Shown: one piece after another, positions 52,279 to 60,374 of the stretch
How the letters are laid out: each line of letters starts with the position of its first letter
Numbering within the stretch: position 1 is the first letter of the stretch
Source: JARFQH01 sp963825595
GTDB taxonomy: Bacteria > Desulfobacterota > Desulfobacteria > Desulfobacterales > SG8-13
Assembly (NCBI GenBank): GCA_963825595.1
Contig: CAWGUE010000008.1
Location: 1-64,000, forward strand
Direction of reading: 5' to 3'
Length of the DNA stretch: 64,000 nucleotides
Position numbers and translations under genes: made by a program
Notes under the pieces: generated by a model
The model's database searches: none
What the model was told of the DNA's origin: nothing
The model's input: only the letters and a program-made list of their open reading frames with translations

Positions 52279-52890
52279 ATGTCGATCGGCGTTATCTGTT
52301 GCCGGGTGCTCGAACGGGAAATGCGCACTGTCATCGCCGACATCCCGGAAGTCACTCACCTGGAAGTCATGGATTGGGGACTGCATGTTCAGCCCGAACG
52401 GTTGTACAGCCGGTTGTCTGAGAGGATCAGAGAATTACAGGATCATGTGGATGCCATCGTGCTCGGCTATGGCCGCTGCCAGACCATGGATAAGCTACCG
52501 GGTAACTTTTTGGTCCCTATTTTCTACCCTCCAGCCGAGGACTGTATCGGTGTCCTTCTCGGGCAGGAGCGTTATGAAAAAGAGCTAGGTCGTGAACCCG
52601 GTACGTGGTTTCTGACCCCAGGCTGGACAGAACTCGGCATGACATTCGTGTTTCACGAACTGCAGGTACAGCACATGGCCGAAAAGGGTATCGACCCCCT
52701 GCGCGTTGCCCGACGAATGCTTGACGGTTTTACGAGAGCGTTACTGATAGATTCAGGATTAAATGACGGATTGGCCATCGATCAAAAGGCTGAGGCGATC
52801 GCCGCTGAATTCGATTGGCGGTTGGAGAAAACCGAAGGAACGCTGGCCAGTTTGCGGAAAACCTTTCAGCGAGCATTATCCTTAAAATAA
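52279..52890 (+). CDS. DUF1638 protein
   Basis: About 203 residues from the ATG at 52279, with GGAGGG upstream. Family-like segments are IGVICCRVLEREM, YGRCQTMDKLPGNFLVPIFYPPAEDCIGVLLGQERY and GTWFLTPGWTEL. The His, Cys and Asp residues suggest a metal site, but no activity is established from sequence. It overlaps nothing but follows DUF2284 closely and is followed by a strong hairpin. The pairing with corrinoid methyltransferase genes is common in anaerobes. Confidence 0.8.
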   Translation: MSIGVICCRVLEREMRTVIADIPEVTHLEVMDWGLHVQPERLYSRLSERIRELQDHVDAIVLGYGRCQTMDKLPGNFLVPIFYPPAEDCIGVLLGQERYEKELGREPGTWFLTPGWTELGMTFVFHELQVQHMAEKGIDPLRVARRMLDGFTRALLIDSGLNDGLAIDQKAEAIAAEFDWRLEKTEGTLASLRKTFQRALSLK

Positions 52891-52920
52891 CGACAATGAA
52901 GGCCAATTCTTGAATTGATA

Positions 52921-52955
52921 TGGCGGCCCGTAAAGAGTTGCTTTACGGGCCGCCA
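52921..52955. terminator. 15-bp perfect hairpin between convergent genes
   Basis: TGGCGGCCCGTAAAG pairs perfectly with CTTTACGGGCCGCCA around AGTTG. It lies 30 bp after the DUF1638 stop and before the convergent URO-D remnant. No T-run follows, so it probably serves both directions as a factor-assisted or weak terminator. Confidence 0.6.
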
Positions 52956-53043
52956 GCCGTTATAAGGGGTGCCTGCGGGCCACAATCACTTTTAATCGCA
53001 AGCAGATCAGTTCCTCGATCAATTTACCGTATCGGCCAGGAGA

Positions 53044-53496
53044 TTACAGGCGTGCCAGCGCCGGGATCGGTTTACGTCCGCATTCCCTGGCGGTTTTTAC
53101 TATGGCGCGCATGTTGTCCTCTTTGATATCGGGCCACAGGTCGCAGCCGGGCCAGATGGCGTCAACGCCACCGTCGATGTTGGCCTTGATACCTGCCACG
53201 GCCTCTGGAGCCGTTGTCTCTTCCTTGCAGGGCAGCGCAAAGACGTCGAAGTTGCCAAATATGAGGGCATCGTTGCCCAATTTTTCACGCGAAGCTGACA
53301 AATCGTTCTTGATATCGACGCTGACGGCATCTGCACCGCAGTCGTTCATCATTTCGATGATCAGGTTCGTGGCGCCGCAAATGTGCAGTATCTTGGGAGC
53401 ATCCCACGCAGCCAGGATGCGCTGCATAGGCGGTTGGATAACGGTTTTCCACGTGCGCGGGCTGATCAGGTCTGAGCCGGTTCCCATTTCCCGCAG
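53044..53496 (-). pseudogene. URO-D-family methyltransferase, N-terminal half missing
   Basis: Only the C-terminal ~150 residues remain. LREMGTGSDLISPRTWKTVI matches the paralogue's LREPGVAADLLSPRTFKEFI, followed by H-I-C-G, PGCDLWPDI and a conserved end. The ~200 N-terminal residues are absent; homology begins 6 bp past the stop of the response regulator at 53502, so a deletion joined the two. The reading frame runs on upstream through the regulator gene without meaning. The remaining zinc ligands are present but half the barrel is gone, so it cannot work alone. Confidence 0.8.
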
Positions 53497-53501
53497 CGAC
53501 T

Positions 53502-54167
53502 TTAAAGATCCGGATCCACCAACCCCAGTTGAATCGCAAAATGGATCAATTTGACCGGTGAGTCGATGTTGAGCTTTTCCAATATGTTGGCGCGGTGGGT
53601 TTTTATCGTGCTGATGCTGACGCACAGCATGTCGGCTATCTCCCGGGTGGAGTGCCCCTCGCCGATCAACTGAAACACCTCTCGCTCGCGGTTTGAGAGC
53701 TGATTGTAGCGTTCGGCAATGGATGAGAATTTCCGGTGCGGAGAACGATAGGAATCGACCAGCACTTTGGAAATGGTGGGACTCAGAAACGTTTCGTTTC
53801 GCATGGCGGAATGGATGGCGTTGATAATATCACGCCCGCTGGCATCTTTCAGCAGATAACCGGAAACTCCGGTTTCCATGAGTTCGTGTATATAGTGTTC
53901 ATGGGAATACATCGACAGAATCAGGATTTTTGTTTTGGGCAAATTCTTCCGTATTCTTTTGGCAGCCTCGATACCGTTCATCCGCGGCATGGCAATATCC
54001 ATGATCACGATGTCCGGTTTGAGAGCCAGGGACTGATCCACGGCCGCCTGGCCATTGGTGGCTTCACCGACGACCTTCAGATCCGCCTGCTCTTCCAACA
54101 GGCGGGCCAGGCCCTGTCTCACGATCGTGTGGTCATCGGCAAGCAGAATGCGAACGAGCTCACTCAT
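53502..54167 (-). CDS. NarL/FixJ-type response regulator
   Basis: A 221-residue regulator: receiver domain with DDHTIV, phospho-acceptor Asp in IVIMDIAMPRMNG and Lys in YLLKDA; then a LuxR-type helix-turn-helix (LSNREREVFQLIGEGHSTRE ... VSISTIKTHRANIL) at about 150-210. Its start overlaps the stop of the sensor kinase gene. It should act on promoters of the neighbouring methyltransferase genes in answer to the kinase. Confidence 0.92.
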   Translation of the reverse strand: MSELVRILLADDHTIVRQGLARLLEEQADLKVVGEATNGQAAVDQSLALKPDIVIMDIAMPRMNGIEAAKRIRKNLPKTKILILSMYSHEHYIHELMETGVSGYLLKDASGRDIINAIHSAMRNETFLSPTISKVLVDSYRSPHRKFSSIAERYNQLSNREREVFQLIGEGHSTREIADMLCVSISTIKTHRANILEKLNIDSPVKLIHFAIQLGLVDPDL

Positions 54168-56415
54168 GACGCAACTCCTCGTCCAAGGGAATTTCGATTC
54201 GGATCCGGGTGCCGTCCCCGGGTGTGCTGCGCATCAGAAATGTGCCGTGCAGCAGGGAAGCCCGCTCGCGCATACCGAGAAGCCCGAGGGTGCGTGTATC
54301 CCTGCCGATGATCTCGGCATTGAAGCCGATGCCGTCGTCTTCAGCTAAAAAGATGATTCTCGGGTAGCTCTTGATAATGGCGAGACTGAAATTCTCGGCG
54401 CCGGAATGCTTCAGTGTGTTGGTGAGGGCTTCCTGGCTGAAGCGGTACAAGACCGTTTCGATATCCGGACTCAAGCGGCGGTCAAATCCGATGGTCTGAA
54501 ATTCGATATCCAGGTCGGAATGTTTTCTGATTTCCTTCAAGTAAAGATTCAGGGCCGGCTCCAGACCAAGGTCACTGAGAAGCGTAGGGTGCAGGTGGTA
54601 GGACATGCGCCGTATTTCCGCGGCGGTGCGCTGGGTCATTTGTCGTATCTCGCCGATTTCGTCCTTGAGAAGCGCGTTGGATCCGTGCTTTTCTTCCAGA
54701 CGATCCAAGCCGAGTTTCACTGCCGTCAGGGACTGGCCGGCCTCATCATGCAGTTCGCGAGCAATGCGGCGCCGTTCTTCTTCCTGGCTCTGAAACAGCT
54801 TTTCGGTCAATCGCCTGAGTTCCTGGCGGTGCCGCCGGATCGTTCCCATCATCTGAATATTTTCAATGGCACCACCGAGGAAATTGCCCAAGGAACCCAT
54901 CAGGTGTATTTCGTGGGCACTTAGAACCCGCTCCGCAGGAATGCTGAGTCCGAAAAAACCGACGGCCTTGCCTTTGAATGTAATTAAAAAACAGGTCAAC
55001 CATAGGTTCGTCTGCCCCCGGGTTGAGCGATAACGAATCTGAAAAGAGGGAAACGACGCTTCGGGTGGCAATCCGACATCTTTCTCAATCAGATGCTGCA
55101 TTAGAAGGGCATCCTTGAAAACCACCTCGTCCGTATCTTCAGCAACCGCTTCAGGAATGTTGTGTCTCGCTCTGAGCTCGACCCTTTTCGCCTTGTGGTC
55201 TATGATGAAAAGCCCGCCTCTTTCCAACCTCAGGACCTGGATGACCTTTTCGAGAGTCACCTTGAGAATTTGATTGAAGTCCATGGTGTGGTTCAGAGCC
55301 AAGGCAATGCTGTTGACGATGGAGAGTTCCCGGTTGCGCTGACTGATGACCTCCTCGTTCTGTTTGCGCCGGGTAATATCTTTGATGATGCCCTCAAACT
55401 CGATGTCGCCGGTCTGAGCGTTTTCATACATACGGCTCGATATGAGCACGTGCAGCGGGGACCCGTCCCTTTTTTTGAACTCAGCTTCAAAATCTTTGAC
55501 AAAGCCTTTGCTGGTAATCACCGCCAGAAACTTGTCGCGGTCTGCTGGGTGGCGATACAGATCTCCGGCGGTGATGTTCGTCAACAGCTCCTTTTTGGTT
55601 TTAAAACCCATGAGTTCGACACCGGCCTGATTGATGTCCGTTATCCGGCCCTTCAGGTTGGTGGCGTAAATCATGTCGTGGCTGCCTTCGAAAACCCGTC
55701 GATACTTTCTTTCCCGCTTGGCGATCTCTTCCTGAAGTCGCTTGATTTCGGCAATATCCTTGAAGATTTCGAGCCCGCCCGTGATCCGGCCCGATGCATC
55801 CCGAAACGCCGAGGTGGAACAGATAATCGGAATTTTACGGCCATCGATATTGGTAATCTCATATTCACGGTTGTGAATATCCCGGCCCTCATCCACTGCT
55901 CGTTTCAAGGCGCAGTCGGTTTCGCAAATGGAATTTTTGAAAACATCCTTGCAGTACATGCCCACGGCATCCCGGGCTGAAAAACCAGTTATTTTTTCCG
56001 CAGCCGGGTTAAAATAAGTGATTCGCCATTCGTGGTCGGTGGTAAACAGACCATCCGGCAAGCGGTTGAGAATCTCGACGTAGCTCTCCTCTTTTTGATA
56101 AATCCTTTCCAAGACGCTGCTATGGTAACGCTGAAGCTGTTCGGCGATGAAAGCGTCCGTCCCTTTGCTGAAAGCTTCACTCCTAACCTTGAAATACGAG
56201 CAGGTCAGGCAGGCGGCCATCTTATGAAAAAAACCGTCGCCGATATTTTTTGTGCAATGGGTCTTGGGGACCAGCCAGCACTCCATGATGCTCTTTTCAT
56301 GAACCGGGCAAAGGACATTGGTGCAGCGGATCAAATCCCAGCACGTCCGACGCTCCCCTTGGGCTTTGTATTCCGGAGCGATGCTAACGCGGTGATTTTC
56401 GAGCAATGAACTCAC
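54160..56415 (-). CDS. Two-CW-domain PAS sensor histidine kinase
   Basis: A 751-residue soluble kinase starting at GTG 56415. Residues 20-85 carry a Cys-rich region (CWDLIRC ... CPVHEKSIMECWLVPKTHC ... CLTC), the two-CW domain, probably binding metal or a cluster. Two PAS domains follow (about 105-220 and 230-345), then a GAF-like region (about 365-510). The HisKA_3 dimerisation helix has RRRIARELHDEAGQSLTAVK near 550, and the HATPase end has DDGIGF and TLGLLGMRERA. It overlaps the V4R gene upstream and the NarL regulator downstream. Methylated or aromatic substrate sensing is inferred from context. Confidence 0.9.
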   Translation of the reverse strand: MSSLLENHRVSIAPEYKAQGERRTCWDLIRCTNVLCPVHEKSIMECWLVPKTHCTKNIGDGFFHKMAACLTCSYFKVRSEAFSKGTDAFIAEQLQRYHSSVLERIYQKEESYVEILNRLPDGLFTTDHEWRITYFNPAAEKITGFSARDAVGMYCKDVFKNSICETDCALKRAVDEGRDIHNREYEITNIDGRKIPIICSTSAFRDASGRITGGLEIFKDIAEIKRLQEEIAKRERKYRRVFEGSHDMIYATNLKGRITDINQAGVELMGFKTKKELLTNITAGDLYRHPADRDKFLAVITSKGFVKDFEAEFKKRDGSPLHVLISSRMYENAQTGDIEFEGIIKDITRRKQNEEVISQRNRELSIVNSIALALNHTMDFNQILKVTLEKVIQVLRLERGGLFIIDHKAKRVELRARHNIPEAVAEDTDEVVFKDALLMQHLIEKDVGLPPEASFPSFQIRYRSTRGQTNLWLTCFLITFKGKAVGFFGLSIPAERVLSAHEIHLMGSLGNFLGGAIENIQMMGTIRRHRQELRRLTEKLFQSQEEERRRIARELHDEAGQSLTAVKLGLDRLEEKHGSNALLKDEIGEIRQMTQRTAAEIRRMSYHLHPTLLSDLGLEPALNLYLKEIRKHSDLDIEFQTIGFDRRLSPDIETVLYRFSQEALTNTLKHSGAENFSLAIIKSYPRIIFLAEDDGIGFNAEIIGRDTRTLGLLGMRERASLLHGTFLMRSTPGDGTRIRIEIPLDEELRHE

Positions 56416-56986
56416 AGTACGAATCTCCCTTTGCCCGGCAAACCGGTTCCGCAGCCAGAAAGGTGAAACAACCTTCTGGATAACCTTGGCCGTATATCAG
56501 ATCCATGAGTGCTCCCGCCACTCCGCGGAGCATGTAGCATTTGCCCTTGAGGGCTTGTCCGTAGTCCTTCAAATAGCCCTCGGCCTCGTAAGAATCGTTG
56601 ACGCGCAGGACAAGCTTTTCTTCGGGAATGAGTTCCTGTACGGTCAGATCCCCCCAACCGAAAGCCGTTGCCACCGCGGCAAAACCCATGATTTGGTCTT
56701 CCTTACGGTCGATCATCGGCCGTACGATTTCATCCCACTCCCAGGAATTGCGAATGCCCTGGAATGTGGCGTAGCCGCACTCCTGGGCGGCTTTGATCAG
56801 AAGATTTTCAGCTTCGGTTTCGCGGGTAGGACCGATTTTTGTTTCGAAGTCGAAGCTGAGCCGGTTGTAATAGTGAACCGAAAAGAGCGAAAGATAGACC
56901 CCAAAAAGTGGAATGATGCCTTTCGATTCTCTTATCCGGCTGCCCTCCATAACGGCATGAATAATTTTGGTCCCGTCAATGGCCAC
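56384..56986 (-). CDS. V4R-domain protein
   Basis: A 200-residue protein starting at GTG 56986, directly after the previous stop. The C-terminal part (about 125-200) is a 4-vinyl-reductase (V4R) domain, with the closing motif EPVCRAKGDSYCEF. In XylR/DmpR-type regulators V4R domains bind small aromatic molecules; the two cysteines may also hold zinc. The N-terminal half is a helical region with several Trp. It overlaps the sensor kinase gene by 32 bp and may give it the ligand signal. Confidence 0.78.
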   Translation of the reverse strand: MAIDGTKIIHAVMEGSRIRESKGIIPLFGVYLSLFSVHYYNRLSFDFETKIGPTRETEAENLLIKAAQECGYATFQGIRNSWEWDEIVRPMIDRKEDQIMGFAAVATAFGWGDLTVQELIPEEKLVLRVNDSYEAEGYLKDYGQALKGKCYMLRGVAGALMDLIYGQGYPEGCFTFLAAEPVCRAKGDSYCEFIARKSPR

Positions 56987-57511
56987 TTAACGCACCTCCA
57001 CGTGAAAAATACAATCCTCATCGCGCATCATCTTGCATTGGGTTTCCACCACCTTGTAGTGGTCAATCGGTTTGTCGCAGACGGCCTCCAGCGCACCGGC
57101 GATCCATCCACGGGAAAAATGGCAGCCGGGGGTTCGGCGCTTGCCATGTTTGGCGAGCCAGCCGGTAACATGATGGCTTGATGAGCTGATGATATCGCCT
57201 CCTTCGGTATCGATATCCAGCGGGTGAATAATTCCCAAACCGCAATTTTGGTACATGACTGCGGCCATTTCCATTTTGGACTTGATTGTCCGCATTTCAC
57301 GGTAGGCCGCAAGCATTGTCTTAAGGTCGTGATATGTGGCCTCCTCGGCCGCCCGGTAAATCAACTGTACGCCTTCCGCCCCCATCGTCTCCTCCAGGGT
57401 CCTCTGAAGGTTGATGTTGTAATGGTGACAATGAATGGTGATGGGTTGACCCGCTAGGACGACCCGATGTTCATGGCGGTCAAGTTCACGTTTCCAGTTG
57501 AAGGAGGACAT
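56987..57511 (-). CDS. V4R-domain protein
   Basis: A 174-residue protein. HCHHYNINLQRTLEETMG near residue 28 starts the family-like part, and the end has GCHFSRGWIAGALEAVCD and TQCKMMRDEDCIFHVEV, again the V4R closing motif with two Cys. It abuts the next V4R gene. Two V4R proteins in tandem before one kinase suggest a heteromeric ligand sensor. Confidence 0.78.
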   Translation of the reverse strand: MSSFNWKRELDRHEHRVVLAGQPITIHCHHYNINLQRTLEETMGAEGVQLIYRAAEEATYHDLKTMLAAYREMRTIKSKMEMAAVMYQNCGLGIIHPLDIDTEGGDIISSSSHHVTGWLAKHGKRRTPGCHFSRGWIAGALEAVCDKPIDHYKVVETQCKMMRDEDCIFHVEVR

Positions 57512-57829
57512 GGGCAGCCTGCGCGCAACCTGGTACGACGTTTATAGGTCCTGTAGCGTGCCGAAAAAGCACCGGTTATTGTTTGACCGATGAGATTGCT
57601 ATAGCACAGTTAACGGGCCGTGTTAACCTTCAGAATGGCATCCCGTCATAGGGTCACTTCGTGTCGCCTTGCCAATAAAAGCAAATCCCCCGGACAAGCT
57701 CGTCAAAAGAATACCCACGAGCCGTTTCCCAATTGACAACATCACCACCCGGATATAATATCTCCGCCATTTAACCCGCTTATTTCATATAAAATGCGGG
57801 CATACCAGTGGTGCAAAGGATGTCATTGA
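57512..57829. other. Divergent upstream region of V4R/kinase and cobW genes
   Basis: About 318 bp without a gene. It should hold promoters for both directions. No well-spaced promoter pair or strong dyad was fixed by eye. Confidence 0.3.
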
Positions 57830-58807
57830 ATGAATCAACCAACGAAACGACAAACTGATCGTAAGACCGATGTGCTGCTGCTATCCGGTTTTCTCGGTGC
57901 CGGTAAAACCACCCTGTTGAAACGCATCCTCGCTTGGGAAACAGACCTATCCGATACAGTGGTCCTGGTTAACGAATTCGGTGAAGTGGGCATCGACGGA
58001 ACGCTTCTCGAAGGTGCCGGTTCGGATGTGGTCGAACTCACCAGCGGCTGTATCTGCTGTACATTGAGCAACGACCTGAGACAGTCCCTGATCCGCATCA
58101 GGGCCGAATACACTCCCCGCCGTATTTTCATCGAATCTTCTGGCGTCGCCGACCCCACCGCCGTTCTGCCAGTCTTGAACAGCTCCCCCCTATCTGAAAC
58201 GATGAGACTGGATAAGGTCGTCACGGTATTGGATGCCGATTTCTGGGAAGCCCGTGAAAATTTCGGGCGTTTGTTTTACAATCAGCTCGATACCGCCAAC
58301 CTGATCCTGTTGAACAAAGTCGACCTGGTGAGCGACGCTGATGTTCCCCGCTACCTAAAGGAAATCCATGTCGAGTTTCCGGGCTGCCAGGTGGTTCCCA
58401 CTGTACGCTGCAGCATCGATCCGGCAACGCTCTGGACTCCGGCGAGCCCGAAAAACGTCATGCTCAAGCCGATCCACCTGTTCGACGATATCACCACCGG
58501 GGCACGTGATCATCAGGGAGAACGGGCATCCGTGGAGGCAACCCGCTTTGTGACCTTTTCTTTTCAAGAATCCCGGAAATTGGATGAGGAGCGCTTCAAC
58601 CAGTTTGTCGCAGCACTACCACCGGAGGTCTTCCGCATGAAAGGACCGGTTCGCTTCACAGGCCGGAGCGTCATGGTTAATCATGTTGGCGGTAAAAGCG
58701 AGACCCTTCCGTGGTCAGACGATGATACAACACTGGCCTTTATCGGTTGGAACGTTGTGGCAGAGGATATCCTCGAACGATTGCGTGGGTGCGTCACCGG
58801 AAAGTGA
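57830..58807 (+). CDS. CobW-type G3E GTPase
   Basis: A 325-residue GTPase with complete CobW hallmarks: Walker A GFLGAGKTTLLKR, VLVNEFGEVGIDG, the metal motif C-I-C-C in SGCICCTL, and NKVD. CobW_C text follows (VFRMKGPVRFTGRSVMVNHV). It is the third such GTPase in the window and the most canonical one. It lies divergent from the V4R sensor cluster. A zinc chaperone role for methyltransferases is plausible. Confidence 0.9.
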   Translation: MNQPTKRQTDRKTDVLLLSGFLGAGKTTLLKRILAWETDLSDTVVLVNEFGEVGIDGTLLEGAGSDVVELTSGCICCTLSNDLRQSLIRIRAEYTPRRIFIESSGVADPTAVLPVLNSSPLSETMRLDKVVTVLDADFWEARENFGRLFYNQLDTANLILLNKVDLVSDADVPRYLKEIHVEFPGCQVVPTVRCSIDPATLWTPASPKNVMLKPIHLFDDITTGARDHQGERASVEATRFVTFSFQESRKLDEERFNQFVAALPPEVFRMKGPVRFTGRSVMVNHVGGKSETLPWSDDDTTLAFIGWNVVAEDILERLRGCVTGK

Positions 58808-58815
58808 ATGAAGAT

Positions 58816-59001
58816 ATGCAAGATACGCCGAACCTGACCAAGACACGTTTTCTGGAAAACCTCGAAAAAGCCCTGCGACATGAGCTTCCACGCTCCCCGG
58901 GAAAGTCATGTGACCCTTCACCACCGGAAGGAATCCGAAAGCGGTTTCAAATCTGTCGCCGCGCGGCGATCCCGACCCATAGATCCCTGCGGTCCTTGTA
59001 A
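58816..59001 (+). pseudogene. Possible gene fragment
   Basis: A 61-codon reading starting MQDTPNLTKTRFLENLEKAL, a helical start that recalls the N-terminus of LUD-domain proteins, overlaps the 3' end of the PrmA-like gene on the other strand by 55 bp. Nothing beyond the first 30 residues looks natural. It may be a remnant or not a gene at all. Confidence 0.2.
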
Positions 59002-59507
59002 ATGAGATCGAAGCCCGACTCGCTCAACCCGGCCTCGACCCGGTGGGAGTTTCCCAAAATCATGCCGGAACACAGCAAGAGCCCGCCAGGCCTCACGACG
59101 ACAGACAAATCTTTGAGCAAGGCGAGGATCACCCCCGGCAGGATATTCACGGCAGCAATGTCGACCCGCCACTTCAGCGGAGCGAGAGAATCGGCGACAA
59201 ATACGGTGCTTTTGTTTGGTGGGACCCTATTGGCCGCCAGATTGGCCTGCGCAACTCCGGCGACGGAGAAAAACTTGTCAATTCCAACCACCGCAGCAGC
59301 ACCCAGCCGGGCGGCAACAATCATAAGAATACCGGAACCTGTGCCAACGTCTAAAAACCGGTCTCCCGGTTTCAGGTAGCGCTGCAGCATGTCGAGACAC
59401 AGTTTGGTGGTAGGATGTGCACCAGAGCCGAAGGCCTCGTCGGTGTTCAGCTCCAGTTCTTCGGGATGGATCCGAATACGGTCTATTTCTCCAGGTTTCA
59501 CTTCCAT
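58947..59507 (-). CDS. PrmA-like methyltransferase, short form
   Basis: A 186-residue SAM methyltransferase equal to the catalytic half of PrmA (ribosomal protein L11 methyltransferase): DEAFGSGAHPTTKLCLDML, motif I FLDVGTGSGILMIVAARLGA, VGIDKF, and the active-site-like AAVNILPGVI where PrmA has NIL. The N-terminal substrate-binding domain of about 100 residues is missing, so L11 may not be the target. It starts 6 bp after the YkgJ-like gene and is the last gene of that run. Confidence 0.8.
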   Translation of the reverse strand: MEVKPGEIDRIRIHPEELELNTDEAFGSGAHPTTKLCLDMLQRYLKPGDRFLDVGTGSGILMIVAARLGAAAVVGIDKFFSVAGVAQANLAANRVPPNKSTVFVADSLAPLKWRVDIAAVNILPGVILALLKDLSVVVRPGGLLLCSGMILGNSHRVEAGLSESGFDLIYKDRRDLWVGIAARRQI

Positions 59508-59513
59508 AGGGAA

Positions 59514-60335
59514 TTAACCGCCCGACTTGTCGAACACCTCCACGAGGGCCCGGTCACCCACCTGCGAGACAAACTTTTGCAATCGCCGTTCGGTACCCAT
59601 CTCGGCGATCTCTTTGATCACGGCGATCTTGGCCAGAACGGACTTCCGTGCCCCGAACAGCGTGGCCATCAACAAATAGCTGAAATCCGAATGATAGTGT
59701 TTTTCGAAAACATCGCGCCAATGCCCCAATGGCTCGTCCAGGGCGTACACCTCCGACAGCACTGCCATGATCGCCCCGTCTGTCAGCGGCGGATCGGCGT
59801 CACCGTACACCCGGGTGCAGTAGTCCATTTCAAAGGCCACGGCACCGGCGGGTACCTGGATGCCGAGATCACGCCATTTGTGGATGAGGGCCTTTTTGCC
59901 GTCACGGTGCTGTCGCGTTTTAGCCTTTCCGATTGTGGCACTCCAGAGCCCGTAGGCCCTGCAGGCGAAAGGCCTTTGGAGGTAAATACTGCATCCCCCC
60001 TCCTCCAGAAACGGACAACCAGGCTGCTGTAAAGGTGTGACCAGATAAAATAATACGAAGCGGCGCATCAGCGTGACGCGGCGATCCTCCGGCATGCCGG
60101 ATAGAACATCGATCCACTGCAAAGCCTCTAACAGCGTCATTTCCGGCATGAAGCGGCAGCAAATTCCGGGGCTTTCGCATTCGCACCGGGTCGAAGGTAA
60201 CCGGAGGTACAACCTTTGGAGGGCATCAAAAGAAACGCTGCCCAGGGCCAGGGCGCTTTGGATGTCTGCATGGGTCAACATGGGATTTCCAATGGTATGG
60301 GTTACAAAGAGCTCCCTGTCGAATGGATCCACCAC
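59514..60335 (-). CDS. YkgJ-type zinc/iron-chelating protein
   Basis: Up to 273 residues (GTG at 60335; an ATG at 60281 would shorten it by 18). The cysteine pattern of the YkgJ/CxxCxxCC family is visible: RCECESPGICCRFMPEM near residue 51 and GCPFLEEGGCSIYLQRPFACRAYGLW near 110. The rest is helical. Family members bind zinc or iron-sulfur and some have been tied to methylation; substrate unknown. It lies in a run with the SMC-like and PrmA-like genes. Confidence 0.75.
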   Translation of the reverse strand: MVDPFDRELFVTHTIGNPMLTHADIQSALALGSVSFDALQRLYLRLPSTRCECESPGICCRFMPEMTLLEALQWIDVLSGMPEDRRVTLMRRFVLFYLVTPLQQPGCPFLEEGGCSIYLQRPFACRAYGLWSATIGKAKTRQHRDGKKALIHKWRDLGIQVPAGAVAFEMDYCTRVYGDADPPLTDGAIMAVLSEVYALDEPLGHWRDVFEKHYHSDFSYLLMATLFGARKSVLAKIAVIKEIAEMGTERRLQKFVSQVGDRALVEVFDKSGG

Positions 60336-60374
60336 GCGGGATAAGGAGGCCGTTCGGAAGGTTCCTGCCAGGGC

